From assembly GCA_019428955.1 (NCBI GenBank), contig JAHYJF010000017.1, positions 1 through 24,212 of the forward strand: DNA of 24,212 nt. Direction: 5' to 3'. The stretch is from Burkholderiaceae bacterium. Its GTDB lineage: Bacteria; Pseudomonadota; Gammaproteobacteria; Burkholderiales; Burkholderiaceae_E. Position numbers and translations under genes: made by a program. The notes under the pieces were generated by a model that was not told the origin of the DNA, ran no database searches, and saw only the letters and a list, made by a program, of their open reading frames with translations. Shown in pieces: positions 1 through 6,635 of the stretch (its first letter is position 1; each line of letters opens with the position of its first letter).

Positions 1-231
1 CCACTTCAAACCGGTCGGGAAGCCGGCACCGCCGCGGCCCCGCAGTGCCGAAGCCTTGACCTCGGCGATCACCTCATCCGGGGTCAGCTTCTCCGCGATG
101 ATCCGGCGCAGCGCCTGGTAGCCTTCGCGCGCCTCGTAGTCCTTAAGCCGCCAGCCATCGGCGGAAGTCACTCCCGCGAGGATCTGCGGCTCGATGTGAC
201 GACCGTGGAAACAGGTGTCGATTGCGCCCAT
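1..231 (-). CDS. nuoF: NADH-quinone oxidoreductase subunit F (NuoF), N-terminal part, cut by window edge
   Basis: NuoF carries the FMN, the NADH site and the N3 [4Fe-4S] cluster of complex I on the cytoplasmic side of the membrane. Only the first 77 codons are present; the gene continues past position 1. Read on the minus strand from the ATG at 231, the protein begins MGAIDTCFHGRHIEPQIL and reaches the glycine-rich stretch RGRGGAGFPTGLKW at the window edge. That stretch is the conserved start of the NADH/FMN-binding fold of the 51-kDa subunit family. The start lies 4 bases after the nuoE stop codon, so it is part of the same operon and probably translated right after NuoE. The cluster ligands, which lie near the C-terminus, cannot be checked. 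Identification is firm for a fragment; the family usually has about 420-430 residues. Confidence 0.93.
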   Translation of the reverse strand, partial: MGAIDTCFHGRHIEPQILAGVTSADGWRLKDYEAREGYQALRRIIAEKLTPDEVIAEVKASALRGRGGAGFPTGLKW

Positions 232-235
232 GTCC

Positions 236-745
236 TCAGCCCTGTGCCTTGAGTTCGTCGATCAGCGCGTCGAGCTCGCCTTCGCCCATCCCGCTGCACA
301 TGCGCTTGTCATTGACCAGCACCGCCGGCGCGTCGCCGCAGGCGCCCAGGCATTCGCTCTCCTTGAGAGTGAACCTGCCATCGGCCGTGGTCTCGTTGTA
401 ACCGATCCCCAGCTTGTGCTGGAGATAGTCACCGGCCTTGTTGCCGTCGCGCAGCGCGCACGGCAGGCAGGTGCAGACCGCAACCTTGAACTTGCCCACC
501 GGCTCGGTGGCGTACATGTTGTAGAACGTTGCCACCTCATGCACCGCGATTGGCGCCATCGCGAGATAGGCGGCGACATCCTCGATCACCTCGGGGGACA
601 CCCAGCCCTTCTCGTCCTGAGCGATCGCCAACGCAGCCATTACCGCCGACTGCTTCTGATCCGCCGGGAACTTGGTGAGTTCCCGGTCGATGCGCGCATA
701 CGCATCGTCGGAGAGCAGTTTCTGAACCTTCATGACGGCGCTCAC
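236..745 (-). CDS. nuoE: NADH-quinone oxidoreductase subunit E (NuoE, 24 kDa subunit)
   Basis: NuoE is the peripheral-arm subunit of complex I that holds the N1a [2Fe-2S] cluster next to the FMN of NuoF. The 169-residue protein is the normal family length. Four cysteines fit the cluster ligand pattern: C91 and C96 in VCTCLPC (C-x4-C) and C132 and C136 in ECLGAC; C93 is an extra cysteine. The motif VATFYNMY around residue 72 is also typical. The start used is a GTG at 745 overlapping the nuoD stop in GTGA (742-745), which suggests translational coupling. An in-frame ATG at 733 would give a protein four residues shorter and cannot be excluded. nuoD lies directly upstream and nuoF directly downstream, the usual nuo order. 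Confidence 0.95.
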   Translation of the reverse strand: MSAVMKVQKLLSDDAYARIDRELTKFPADQKQSAVMAALAIAQDEKGWVSPEVIEDVAAYLAMAPIAVHEVATFYNMYATEPVGKFKVAVCTCLPCALRDGNKAGDYLQHKLGIGYNETTADGRFTLKESECLGACGDAPAVLVNDKRMCSGMGEGELDALIDELKAQG

Positions 746-1995
746 CGATCAACCTCCCCAAAAACGATGTCAAGCGTGCCGATGACCGTCACGACGTCGG
801 CAATCATGTGCCCGCGTACCATTTCACCGATCCCCGAGAGGTGCACGAACGCGGGCGGTCGGACCTTCATCCGGTATGGCTTGTTGGCGCCATCGGAGAT
901 CAGATAGATCCCGAATTCGCCGCCCGGATGTTCGGTGGCAACGTAGGCCTCGCCCTCGGGCACGTGGAAACCTTCGCTGAAGAGCTTGAAATGATGGATC
1001 AACCCCTCCATGCTGCTCTTCATCTCCTCGCGCGACGGCGGCGCGACCTTGTGGTCACCGGTGATCACCGGCCCCGGGTTCTTGCGCAGCCAGTCGATGC
1101 ACTGGCGGATGATTCGGTTCGACTGACGCATCTCGGCGACGCGCACCAGGTAGCGGTCGTAGCAATCGCCGTTGGCACCGATCGGGATGTCGAAATCGAG
1201 CTGGTCGTAGACCTCGTAGGGCTGGGTCTTGCGCAGATCCCAGGCCACACCCGAGCCCCGCAGCATGACGCCGGTGAACCCCAGCGCCTTGGCGCGATCA
1301 GGATCAACGACCCCAATGCCGACCAGGCGCTGCTTCCAGATCCGGTTGTCGGTGAGCAGCGTTTCGTACTCGTCGACGTAACCGGGGAAACGCTCGGTGA
1401 AGGCCTCGAGGAAATCGAGCAGCGAGCCGCCGCGGTCGCGGTTGCGAGCCGCCGTAGAGGCGGCGTTGCGCACCGAGGAACGCAGGTTCTGCGGCATGGT
1501 GTCGGGGAGGTCGCGATAGACGCCGCCGGGTCGGAAATAGGCCGCATGCATGCGCGCGCCCGAGACCGCCTCGTAACAGTCGAACAGGTCTTCGCGCTCG
1601 CGGAAGGCATAGAGGAACACCGCCATCGCACCGACGTCCAGCCCATGGGCCGCGATCCCCAGCAGATGGTTGAGCAGCCTGGTCACCTCGGCAAACATCA
1701 CCCGGATGTACTTGGCCCGCTCCGGCACCTCGACGCCCAGCAGTTTCTCGATCGCGAGCACGTAGGCGTGCTCGTTGCACATCATCGACATGTAATCGAG
1801 CCGGTCGAGGTAGGGTAGAGCCTGCAGATAGGTCTTGCCCTCGGCCAGTTTCTCGGTGCCGCGATGCAACAATCCGATATGCGGGTCGGCCCGCTGGACC
1901 ACCTCGCCGTCGAGTTCCAGCACCAGGCGCAGCACCCCGTGCGCAGCCGGGTGCTGCGGACCGACGTTGATCGTGTAGTTCTTGATCTCAGCCAT
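742..1995 (-). CDS. nuoD: NADH-quinone oxidoreductase subunit D (NuoD, 49 kDa subunit)
   Basis: NuoD forms, with NuoB, the quinone-reduction chamber at the base of the peripheral arm of complex I. The 417-residue protein matches the single-domain 49-kDa subunit; NuoC is a separate gene, unlike the NuoCD fusion of E. coli. Family motifs in order are GPQHPAAHGVLRL (residues 12-24), GLLHRGTEKL (41-50), the DYMSM stretch at about 67-71, the RLLNHLL helix, ARMHAAYFRPGG, and near the C-terminus the conserved DGANKPYRMKVRPPAF. By family knowledge a histidine in the first motif and the tyrosine of DYMSM sit in the quinone pocket (likely H19 and Y68 here). The ATG is 2 bases after the nuoC stop and the stop overlaps nuoE by 4 bp, so the three genes are tightly coupled. 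Confidence 0.97.
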   Translation of the reverse strand: MAEIKNYTINVGPQHPAAHGVLRLVLELDGEVVQRADPHIGLLHRGTEKLAEGKTYLQALPYLDRLDYMSMMCNEHAYVLAIEKLLGVEVPERAKYIRVMFAEVTRLLNHLLGIAAHGLDVGAMAVFLYAFREREDLFDCYEAVSGARMHAAYFRPGGVYRDLPDTMPQNLRSSVRNAASTAARNRDRGGSLLDFLEAFTERFPGYVDEYETLLTDNRIWKQRLVGIGVVDPDRAKALGFTGVMLRGSGVAWDLRKTQPYEVYDQLDFDIPIGANGDCYDRYLVRVAEMRQSNRIIRQCIDWLRKNPGPVITGDHKVAPPSREEMKSSMEGLIHHFKLFSEGFHVPEGEAYVATEHPGGEFGIYLISDGANKPYRMKVRPPAFVHLSGIGEMVRGHMIADVVTVIGTLDIVFGEVDR

Positions 1996-1997
1996 TG

Positions 1998-2594
1998 CTA
2001 GTGCCCTGCCCCGTAACCTTCTTCACGAATCACCCGCGGGACGTTTTCACGCGGCTCGATCGTCACCGGCTGATAGATCACCCGGCGCTGCTCCGGGTCG
2101 TAGCGCATCTCGACGTAGCCGGAGATCGGGAAATCCTTGCGGAACGGATGACCGATGAAACCGTAGTCGGTCAGGATCCGGCGCAGGTCGTCGTGGCCCT
2201 CGAAGACCACTCCAAAGAGGTCGAAGGCCTCGCGCTCGAACCAGTTGGCGCTCGGCCAGACCTCGCACAGCGACGCCAGCACCGGGAAATCGTCGTCGGC
2301 GCAGAAGCAGCGCACCCGCACCCGCCAGTTGTGGGTAATGGAGAGCAGGTGCAGCACGACGGCGAAACGCCGTCCTTGCCAGGCGCCCTGACCGTAGCCC
2401 TGGTAGTCGACCCCGCAGAGGTCGATCATCATCTCCATGCGCAGGCTGGCGTTGTCACGCAATTCAAGGGCCACACCCAGGTAGTCCGCAGGATCGACCA
2501 CCAGCGTCACTTCGCCGAGGCGGTCATTGAGCACCTTGATGCGATCACCCAGTGCCTCTTGCAGGCACGTCTTGAGTTTCTCGTAGTGAGTCAT
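1998..2594 (-). CDS. nuoC: NADH-quinone oxidoreductase subunit C (NuoC, 30 kDa subunit)
   Basis: NuoC is a structural subunit of the hydrophilic arm of complex I that packs on NuoD and carries no cofactor. The protein has 198 residues, usual for a stand-alone NuoC. The diagnostic 30-kDa-subunit signature is present at about residues 119-159: FEREAFDLFGVVFEGH followed by LRRILTDYGFIGHPFRKDFP. The ATG is well placed after the nuoB stop (19-base gap). The C-terminal tail after residue 180 is basic and probably contacts neighbouring subunits, which is inference. The gene sits in the conserved nuoB-nuoC-nuoD order. Confidence 0.96.
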   Translation of the reverse strand: MTHYEKLKTCLQEALGDRIKVLNDRLGEVTLVVDPADYLGVALELRDNASLRMEMMIDLCGVDYQGYGQGAWQGRRFAVVLHLLSITHNWRVRVRCFCADDDFPVLASLCEVWPSANWFEREAFDLFGVVFEGHDDLRRILTDYGFIGHPFRKDFPISGYVEMRYDPEQRRVIYQPVTIEPRENVPRVIREEGYGAGH

Positions 2595-2613
2595 GGATTC
2601 TCGTTTGGCCAGT

Positions 2614-3090
2614 TCAGCGCGCGATGGTGTTCGTGCGCCGGATCTTGGTTTGTAACTGCAGGATGCCGTAGATCAGCGCCTCCGCCGTCGGGGGGCATCC
2701 CGGAACGTAAACGTCGACCGGTATGATCCGGTCACAGCCCCGGACAACCGAGTACGAATAGTGGTAGTAGCCGCCGCCATTGGCGCACGACCCCATCGAG
2801 ATGACCCAGCGCGGCTCGGCCATCTGGTCGTAGACGCGGCGCAGGGCCGGTGCCATCTTGTTGGTCAGGGTGCCGGCGATGATGATCAGGTCGGCATGGC
2901 GCGGACTGGGCCGGAATACCACCCCGAAACGGTCGAGGTCGTAGCGCGACGCCCCCGAGTGCATCATTTCGATGGCACAGCAGGCGAGCCCGAAGCTCAT
3001 CGGCCAGATTGAACCTGTGCGAGTCCAGTTGATGACTTTGTCGACCTGCGTGGTCACAAAGCCCTGACTCAGAATTCCTTCAATACCCAT
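2614..3090 (-). CDS. nuoB: NADH-quinone oxidoreductase subunit B (NuoB, PSST subunit)
   Basis: NuoB holds the terminal N2 [4Fe-4S] cluster that passes electrons to quinone. At 158 residues it has the length common in betaproteobacteria. The four expected ligands are visible: adjacent C37 and C38 in FGLACCAIEM, C102 in MGSCANGGGYY, and C132 in VPGCPPTAEAL. The pattern GLACCAIEMM together with VYVPGCPPTAEALIYGI is specific to this family and separates it from the related NiFe hydrogenase small subunits. The gene lies between nuoA (45-base gap) and nuoC (19-base gap) in the nuo operon. Confidence 0.97.
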   Translation of the reverse strand: MGIEGILSQGFVTTQVDKVINWTRTGSIWPMSFGLACCAIEMMHSGASRYDLDRFGVVFRPSPRHADLIIIAGTLTNKMAPALRRVYDQMAEPRWVISMGSCANGGGYYHYSYSVVRGCDRIIPVDVYVPGCPPTAEALIYGILQLQTKIRRTNTIAR

Positions 3091-3135
3091 CCAATTGCTC
3101 CGAGGCCCCGATCGCCGGGAAATGGCCCGAGTGGA

Positions 3136-3495
3136 TCACTCCCAATCGAGTGCGCCTTTCTTCCATTCGAAAACGAAACCGACTACCAGGACCGCGAGGA
3201 AGACCATCATCGCCGCAAAACCCATGAAGCCGATCGAGTCGAGCGACACCGCCCAGGGAAACAGGAAGGCGATCTCGAGGTCAAACAGGATGAAGAGGAT
3301 GGCGATCAGGTAGAAGCGGATGTCAAATTGCATCCGGGCGTCGCCGAAAGCTTCAAAACCGCACTCATAGGGGGCGAGCTTGTCCGGGTTGGGCCGGTGG
3401 GGCCCGAGGACTCGGCCGGCCACGAGGGGGCCGACCCCGACGCCAAACGCGATGATGATAAATAACAGAACTGGCAGATAGCTATCTGGATTCAC
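3136..3495 (-). CDS. nuoA: NADH-quinone oxidoreductase subunit A (NuoA), membrane subunit
   Basis: NuoA is a small membrane subunit at the junction of the peripheral and membrane arms of complex I. The 119-residue protein shows three hydrophobic helices at about residues 6-28, 61-80 and 88-109, separated by the highly conserved loop YECGFEAFGDARMQFDIRFY (43-62) that includes the cysteine used to monitor the active/deactive transition in other species. FDLEIAFLFPW (71-81) is also a family hallmark. The start is a GTG at 3495 with a good Shine-Dalgarno-like AGGGACG upstream; no better ATG exists. It is the first gene of the nuo operon. I find no convincing promoter in the 92 bases between it and the upstream tRNA, so it may be read from further upstream. 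Confidence 0.95.
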   Translation of the reverse strand: MNPDSYLPVLLFIIIAFGVGVGPLVAGRVLGPHRPNPDKLAPYECGFEAFGDARMQFDIRFYLIAILFILFDLEIAFLFPWAVSLDSIGFMGFAAMMVFLAVLVVGFVFEWKKGALDWE

Positions 3496-3587
3496 GATCG
3501 TCCCTATTCAGCGCTCCGGCACCGCACCCTGGGGCGCGCCACCGTTCCAATGCCGTTTTGCAAACAGCCAAACGGACTGCAAATTCC

Positions 3588-3672
3588 TGGTGCCGACGGC
3601 GAGACTCGAACTCGCACAGCTTTCGCCACTACCCCCTCAAGATAGCGTGTCTACCAATTTCACCACGTCGGC
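3588..3672 (-). tRNA. tRNA-Leu (anticodon GAG)
   Basis: On the minus strand an 85-base cloverleaf can be drawn. The acceptor stem GCCGACG (3672-3666) pairs with CGTCGGC (3598-3592), followed by A and an encoded CCA ending at 3588. The D arm contains AAATTGGTAGAC. The anticodon arm is CTATC-TTGAGGG-GGTAG, giving anticodon GAG, which reads CUC/CUU leucine codons. A class II long variable arm (TGGCGAAAGCTGT region) and a T arm GCGAG-TTCGAGT-CTCGC follow. The long variable arm and GAG anticodon make the leucine identity clear. It sits between secG and nuoA; no separate promoter is evident, so it may be processed from a tpiA-secG transcript. Confidence 0.97.
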
Positions 3673-3750
3673 ACGCGTTCGCTGCTTCCAACCAACTGCA
3701 CTACTGCGGCATCAACTTCAGCCAGGCTGAGGAAACCTGACCCCGGGATT

Positions 3751-4173
3751 CTACTTCGGAACGTCGTTTGCCTGACGGGATGGCTTGCCAGCGGGGGCGG
3801 ATTTCTGACTTGACACATCCGCTGCATTGCCGGAAGCCCCGGCTGGTGCGGGAAGGATGGTCGTCGGGATATCCGAAACACCCTTAGCAGGTTGCTCAAC
3901 TACTCCTTCCATCACGCTGCGCGGCGCCTCAGGTTTGCGATTGGCCATGAAGGCCAGTCCCAACGTCGAAACGAAGAAGAAGAACGCAAATGCCGCCGTC
4001 AGCCGACTGAGGAAGTTGGCCGACCCGGAAGCGCCGAACAGGCTCCCAGAGGCGCCGGATCCGAACGCTGCCCCCATGTCGGCACCCTTACCGTGCTGGA
4101 GCAGTACCAGGATGATCACGCCCAGTGCGCAGATCACCTGCGATATTGTCAGAAGATTTAGCAACCAATGCAT
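3751..4173 (-). CDS. secG: Protein-export membrane protein SecG
   Basis: SecG is the accessory subunit of the SecYEG translocon in the inner membrane and aids SecA-driven export. The 140-residue product has two membrane helices, about residues 3-25 and 56-76. Between them lies the conserved cytoplasmic loop LLQHGKGADMGAAFGSGASGSLFGASGSANFLSRLTA, the family signature. After residue 78 there is a low-complexity tail rich in Ala, Pro, Ser and Lys, longer than in E. coli SecG (110 residues) but usual in related betaproteobacteria. The ATG lies 4 bases after the tpiA stop, so the two genes are almost certainly co-transcribed. tRNA-Leu lies 78 bases downstream. Confidence 0.94.
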   Translation of the reverse strand: MHWLLNLLTISQVICALGVIILVLLQHGKGADMGAAFGSGASGSLFGASGSANFLSRLTAAFAFFFFVSTLGLAFMANRKPEAPRSVMEGVVEQPAKGVSDIPTTILPAPAGASGNAADVSSQKSAPAGKPSRQANDVPK

Positions 4174-4177
4174 TCGT

Positions 4178-4981
4178 CTACTCCAGTGAGCCCCGTGGGG
4201 GCCACGCCAATCGAGCCGCGGCTGCGGCCTGACAAATGTTCAAGAAATCGTCCGCCACCAGGGACGCGCCACCAATCAGGCCGCCGTCAATGTCGGGCAT
4301 CGAAAAAAGACCACTCGCGTTTGACGGCTTGACGCTGCCGCCATACAGAATTCGTACCTTGTCCGCCGCTTCCGCCCCCTGGCGGGCCAGCCGCGCCCTG
4401 ATGAAACGATGCGTGTCCTGGGCCATTTCACGCGAGGCGCTCCGTCCGGTACCGATCGCCCAGATCGGTTCGTAAGCGACCACCAGACGCTCTCCCCCGT
4501 GCGCTGCGAGCGCAGCAGAGAACGCGTCGACCTGGCGGGTCAGCACTGCCTCGGTGTTGCCATGCTCGCGCTCCTCGAGCGATTCGCCGACACAGGCGAT
4601 CACGTTCAAGCCCTCGCCAAGGGCCGCCACCACCTTGGCAGCGACGTCGACATCGGTCTCTCCGCACAGCGTGCGCCGTTCCGAATGACCGACTATCACC
4701 CAGGTGCAACCGAGGTCAGCGATCATCGCGGCCGAAACTTCCCCGGTCAGGGCGCCGTTGGGAAACGCCGACACATTCTGGGCACCAACGGCGACTCCGG
4801 TGTCGCTGAGCCAGGCGATTGCCTGCCCGAGGTAGGGGAACGGCGGGCAAACGACGATTTCGACCTGGGCCATCGACGTGCGCTCAAGCCCGGAACGCAG
4901 CGAAGTGAACAGATGTTCGTTCGAGACGATATCTGCGTTCATCTTCCAGTTGCCGGCAACCAGCGCCTTGCGGGACTTCAT
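4178..4981 (-). CDS. tpiA: Triose-phosphate isomerase
   Basis: This enzyme interconverts dihydroxyacetone phosphate and glyceraldehyde 3-phosphate in glycolysis and gluconeogenesis, in the cytoplasm as a homodimeric TIM barrel. The 267-residue sequence has all catalytic elements: N11 and K13 in AGNWKMN (9-15), the electrophile H99 in VGHSERR (97-103), the general base E171 in AYEPIWAIGTG (169-179, the flexible loop 6), and the phosphate-binding LYGGSV and DGGLIGGASL stretches (212-217, 232-241). It is slightly longer than the roughly 250-residue norm because of a short C-terminal tail. ATG start at 4981; a promoter-like pair of boxes lies upstream at 5018-5047. secG follows after 4 bases. Confidence 0.97.
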   Translation of the reverse strand: MKSRKALVAGNWKMNADIVSNEHLFTSLRSGLERTSMAQVEIVVCPPFPYLGQAIAWLSDTGVAVGAQNVSAFPNGALTGEVSAAMIADLGCTWVIVGHSERRTLCGETDVDVAAKVVAALGEGLNVIACVGESLEEREHGNTEAVLTRQVDAFSAALAAHGGERLVVAYEPIWAIGTGRSASREMAQDTHRFIRARLARQGAEAADKVRILYGGSVKPSNASGLFSMPDIDGGLIGGASLVADDFLNICQAAAAARLAWPPRGSLE

Positions 4982-5017
4982 TGTGACCGCAGCTCTCGTA
5001 ATTTCGGGAAACCGCCG

Positions 5018-5047
5018 ATTTTACGTCGCCGTCGCTAGAGGGGTCAA
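5018..5047 (-). promoter_or_regulatory. Predicted sigma70 promoter for tpiA-secG
   Basis: On the minus strand a -35 box TTGACC (5047-5042) and a -10 box TAAAAT (5023-5018) are separated by 18 bases. Each matches the consensus at five of six positions. The predicted transcript start near 5011 leaves a leader of about 30 bases before the tpiA ATG at 4981. The TGA inside the -35 box is the stop codon of pssA, so the promoter overlaps the end of the upstream gene. Prediction by eye only. Confidence 0.6.
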
Positions 5048-5889
5048 ACCTGGTCACCACCTTTGCCCGCCTGGCGCACGGTCCGTGCCCGCCAGGGCAA
5101 CGGCCGGCCGGTCTTCCATAGCCAGAACCAGACCAGGTAGCCCGAAAGTCCGTAGCCCAGCGCGAGAGCGAAGAGCACCATCGGCGGATCTGCTGAAATA
5201 AGCACCAGCGCGAGCATCAGCGCGATCACGAAGATGAACGGCACGCTCTTCTTCAGGTTGATGCCCTTGAAACTGTAGAACGGTGCGACCGAGACCATGC
5301 TCAGCCCGGCATAGCCGGTCAGGACCCACGCCGGCCAGGCGAGGTCAACCCGACTAATGGTGATCCAGTGGGTGTCGCGCAGGTCGGTCACGACCCAGAC
5401 CAGCCCGGCGATAAGCGCCGCCGCCGCCGGCGACGGCAGCCCCTGGAAGAAACGCTTGTCGACCACCCCGATGTTGGCATTGAAACGCGCCAGGCGCATC
5501 GCCGCTCCGGCCACGTAGACAAAAGCCGCCAGCCAGCCCCACTTGCCAAGTCCGCGCAGCGACCACTCATAGACGATCAGTGCCGGGGCCACGCCAAAGG
5601 CCACCATGTCGGAAAGGCTGTCGTACATCTCGCCGAACGCGCTCTCGGTATTGGTCAGCCGGGCGACCCGGCCGTCTAGACTGTCGAGCACCATGGCGAT
5701 GAACACCGCGATTGCGGACTGCTCGAAATGCTGGTTCATTGCCTGCACGATCGCGTAGAACCCGCAAAACAGCGCGGCCGTGGTCAGCGCGTTGGGCAGC
5801 AGATAGATGCGCCGCGAACGCTTGGGCGCAAGTCCCTGCAAGACAGGCTTGCCTCCCCGCTCGGTGTCAGCGCCCCGATCGTCGCTCAT
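5044..5889 (-). CDS. pssA: CDP-diacylglycerol-serine O-phosphatidyltransferase
   Basis: This inner-membrane enzyme makes phosphatidylserine from CDP-diacylglycerol and L-serine. The 281-residue protein belongs to the CDP-alcohol phosphatidyltransferase family, not to the soluble phospholipase D-like PssA of E. coli. The family motif is intact: D69, D72, G73, A76, R77, G86, D90 and D94 (D-x2-D-G-x2-A-R-x8-G-x3-D-x3-D), with the aspartates binding the metal. Several hydrophobic segments follow (about 95-112, 118-136, 153-170, 185-205, 216-232, 237-258). The ATG overlaps the psd stop by 4 bp, which couples synthesis of two consecutive pathway enzymes. Assignment as the serine rather than glycerol-phosphate enzyme rests on the psd neighbour and the overall sequence style. 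Confidence 0.93.
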   Translation of the reverse strand: MSDDRGADTERGGKPVLQGLAPKRSRRIYLLPNALTTAALFCGFYAIVQAMNQHFEQSAIAVFIAMVLDSLDGRVARLTNTESAFGEMYDSLSDMVAFGVAPALIVYEWSLRGLGKWGWLAAFVYVAGAAMRLARFNANIGVVDKRFFQGLPSPAAAALIAGLVWVVTDLRDTHWITISRVDLAWPAWVLTGYAGLSMVSVAPFYSFKGINLKKSVPFIFVIALMLALVLISADPPMVLFALALGYGLSGYLVWFWLWKTGRPLPWRARTVRQAGKGGDQV

Positions 5890-6575
5890 GGCCTGGACTC
5901 ACTGTTCCGGCCGCTGGCACCATCCGCGGCGGTCGCAAAGCGCGCTACCACCGTTAATGCCGCCTTGACCTTGTCGCCGATGACCACCTCCGGGGAGGTA
6001 TCCGGGGGCAGGTAGAGGTCGACCCGGGAACCGAAGCGGATGAAACCGAACCGCTGCCCCTTGGCCACGGCCGCCCCGCCAGCGACGTAACACAGGATCC
6101 GGCGCGCGATCAGCCCCGCCACCTGGACGCAGGTGACCAGGGAACCGTTGGCGGACCTGATCAAGAGCGCATTGCGCTCGTTGGCTTCCGAGGCCTTATC
6201 GAGGTCGGCGTTGAAGAACTTGCCCGGAAAATACTCGACCCGCTCGACCACGCCGTCGACCGGAGAGCGGTTGGAGTGGACGTTGAAGACATTCATGAAC
6301 ACCGAGATCTTGAGCGCCGGACGTCGGCCATAGGGATCATCGACCGCCTCGATCGAGATTACCCGGCCATCGGCGGGCGCCACCACCGCGGCCGGGTCGG
6401 CGCTCACCGGCCGCGCCGGGTCACGGAAGAATTGCAGCACGAACAGCGCCACCAACCAGAACGGCAGCGCCCAGGCCGGGCCGGCGGCGAACTGCACGAT
6501 CAGCGCAATGGCTGTGGCCAGGCCAAGGAACAGCCAGCCCTCCCGGGCGATGATCGGATGGGGATAGGGTGTCAT
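5886..6575 (-). CDS. psd: Phosphatidylserine decarboxylase proenzyme, short (PSD-A) type
   Basis: The enzyme decarboxylates phosphatidylserine to phosphatidylethanolamine at the inner membrane. It is made as a proenzyme that cleaves itself to create a pyruvoyl group. In this 229-residue protein the processing site is G182-S183 in RFGSRVDLY, the short-type counterpart of the LGST motif. The likely catalytic triad is D69 (PADGRV), H100 (FNVHSNRSP) and S183. An N-terminal hydrophobic stretch (about 15-50) provides membrane association. The start MTPYPHPIIAREGW is typical for the family. Its ATG has no clear Shine-Dalgarno sequence and lies just 6 bases after a TATACT box, so a leaderless transcript is conceivable. 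The stop overlaps pssA in ATGA. Confidence 0.95.
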   Translation of the reverse strand: MTPYPHPIIAREGWLFLGLATAIALIVQFAAGPAWALPFWLVALFVLQFFRDPARPVSADPAAVVAPADGRVISIEAVDDPYGRRPALKISVFMNVFNVHSNRSPVDGVVERVEYFPGKFFNADLDKASEANERNALLIRSANGSLVTCVQVAGLIARRILCYVAGGAAVAKGQRFGFIRFGSRVDLYLPPDTSPEVVIGDKVKAALTVVARFATAADGASGRNSESRP

Positions 6576-6581
6576 ACCCGG

Positions 6582-6587
6582 AGTATA
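6582..6587 (-). promoter_or_regulatory. Possible -10 box (TATACT) immediately before psd
   Basis: The minus strand reads TATACT six bases before the psd ATG. If used as a -10 element, transcription would start at or next to the A of the start codon, giving a leaderless or nearly leaderless mRNA. No good -35 box or TGn extension is visible, so this is weak. Confidence 0.25.
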
Positions 6588-6591
6588 GAGT

Positions 6592-6622
6592 GCTGCCGGC
6601 GCCCCGTGGGAGTGCCGGCAGC
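6592..6622 (-). terminator. Strong GC hairpin between ilvC and psd (terminator, attenuator or processing element)
   Basis: Fourteen bases after the ilvC stop codon, GCTGCCGGC (6622-6614 on the minus strand) can pair perfectly with GCCGGCAGC (6600-6592) across a 13-base loop. No run of T follows, so a classical intrinsic terminator is doubtful; it may protect the ilv mRNA 3' end or limit read-through into psd. A second stem, GCCCCG (6628-6623) with CGGGGC (6606-6601), would compete with it. Confidence 0.45.
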
Positions 6623-6635
6623 CGGGGCGGGAAAA

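Noticed and set aside
3715..3735. Palindrome TCAGCC-A-GGCTGA between secG and the tRNA as a terminator
   Set aside because: The one-base centre cannot form a normal hairpin loop at full stem length and there is no T run; it may be a chance palindrome.
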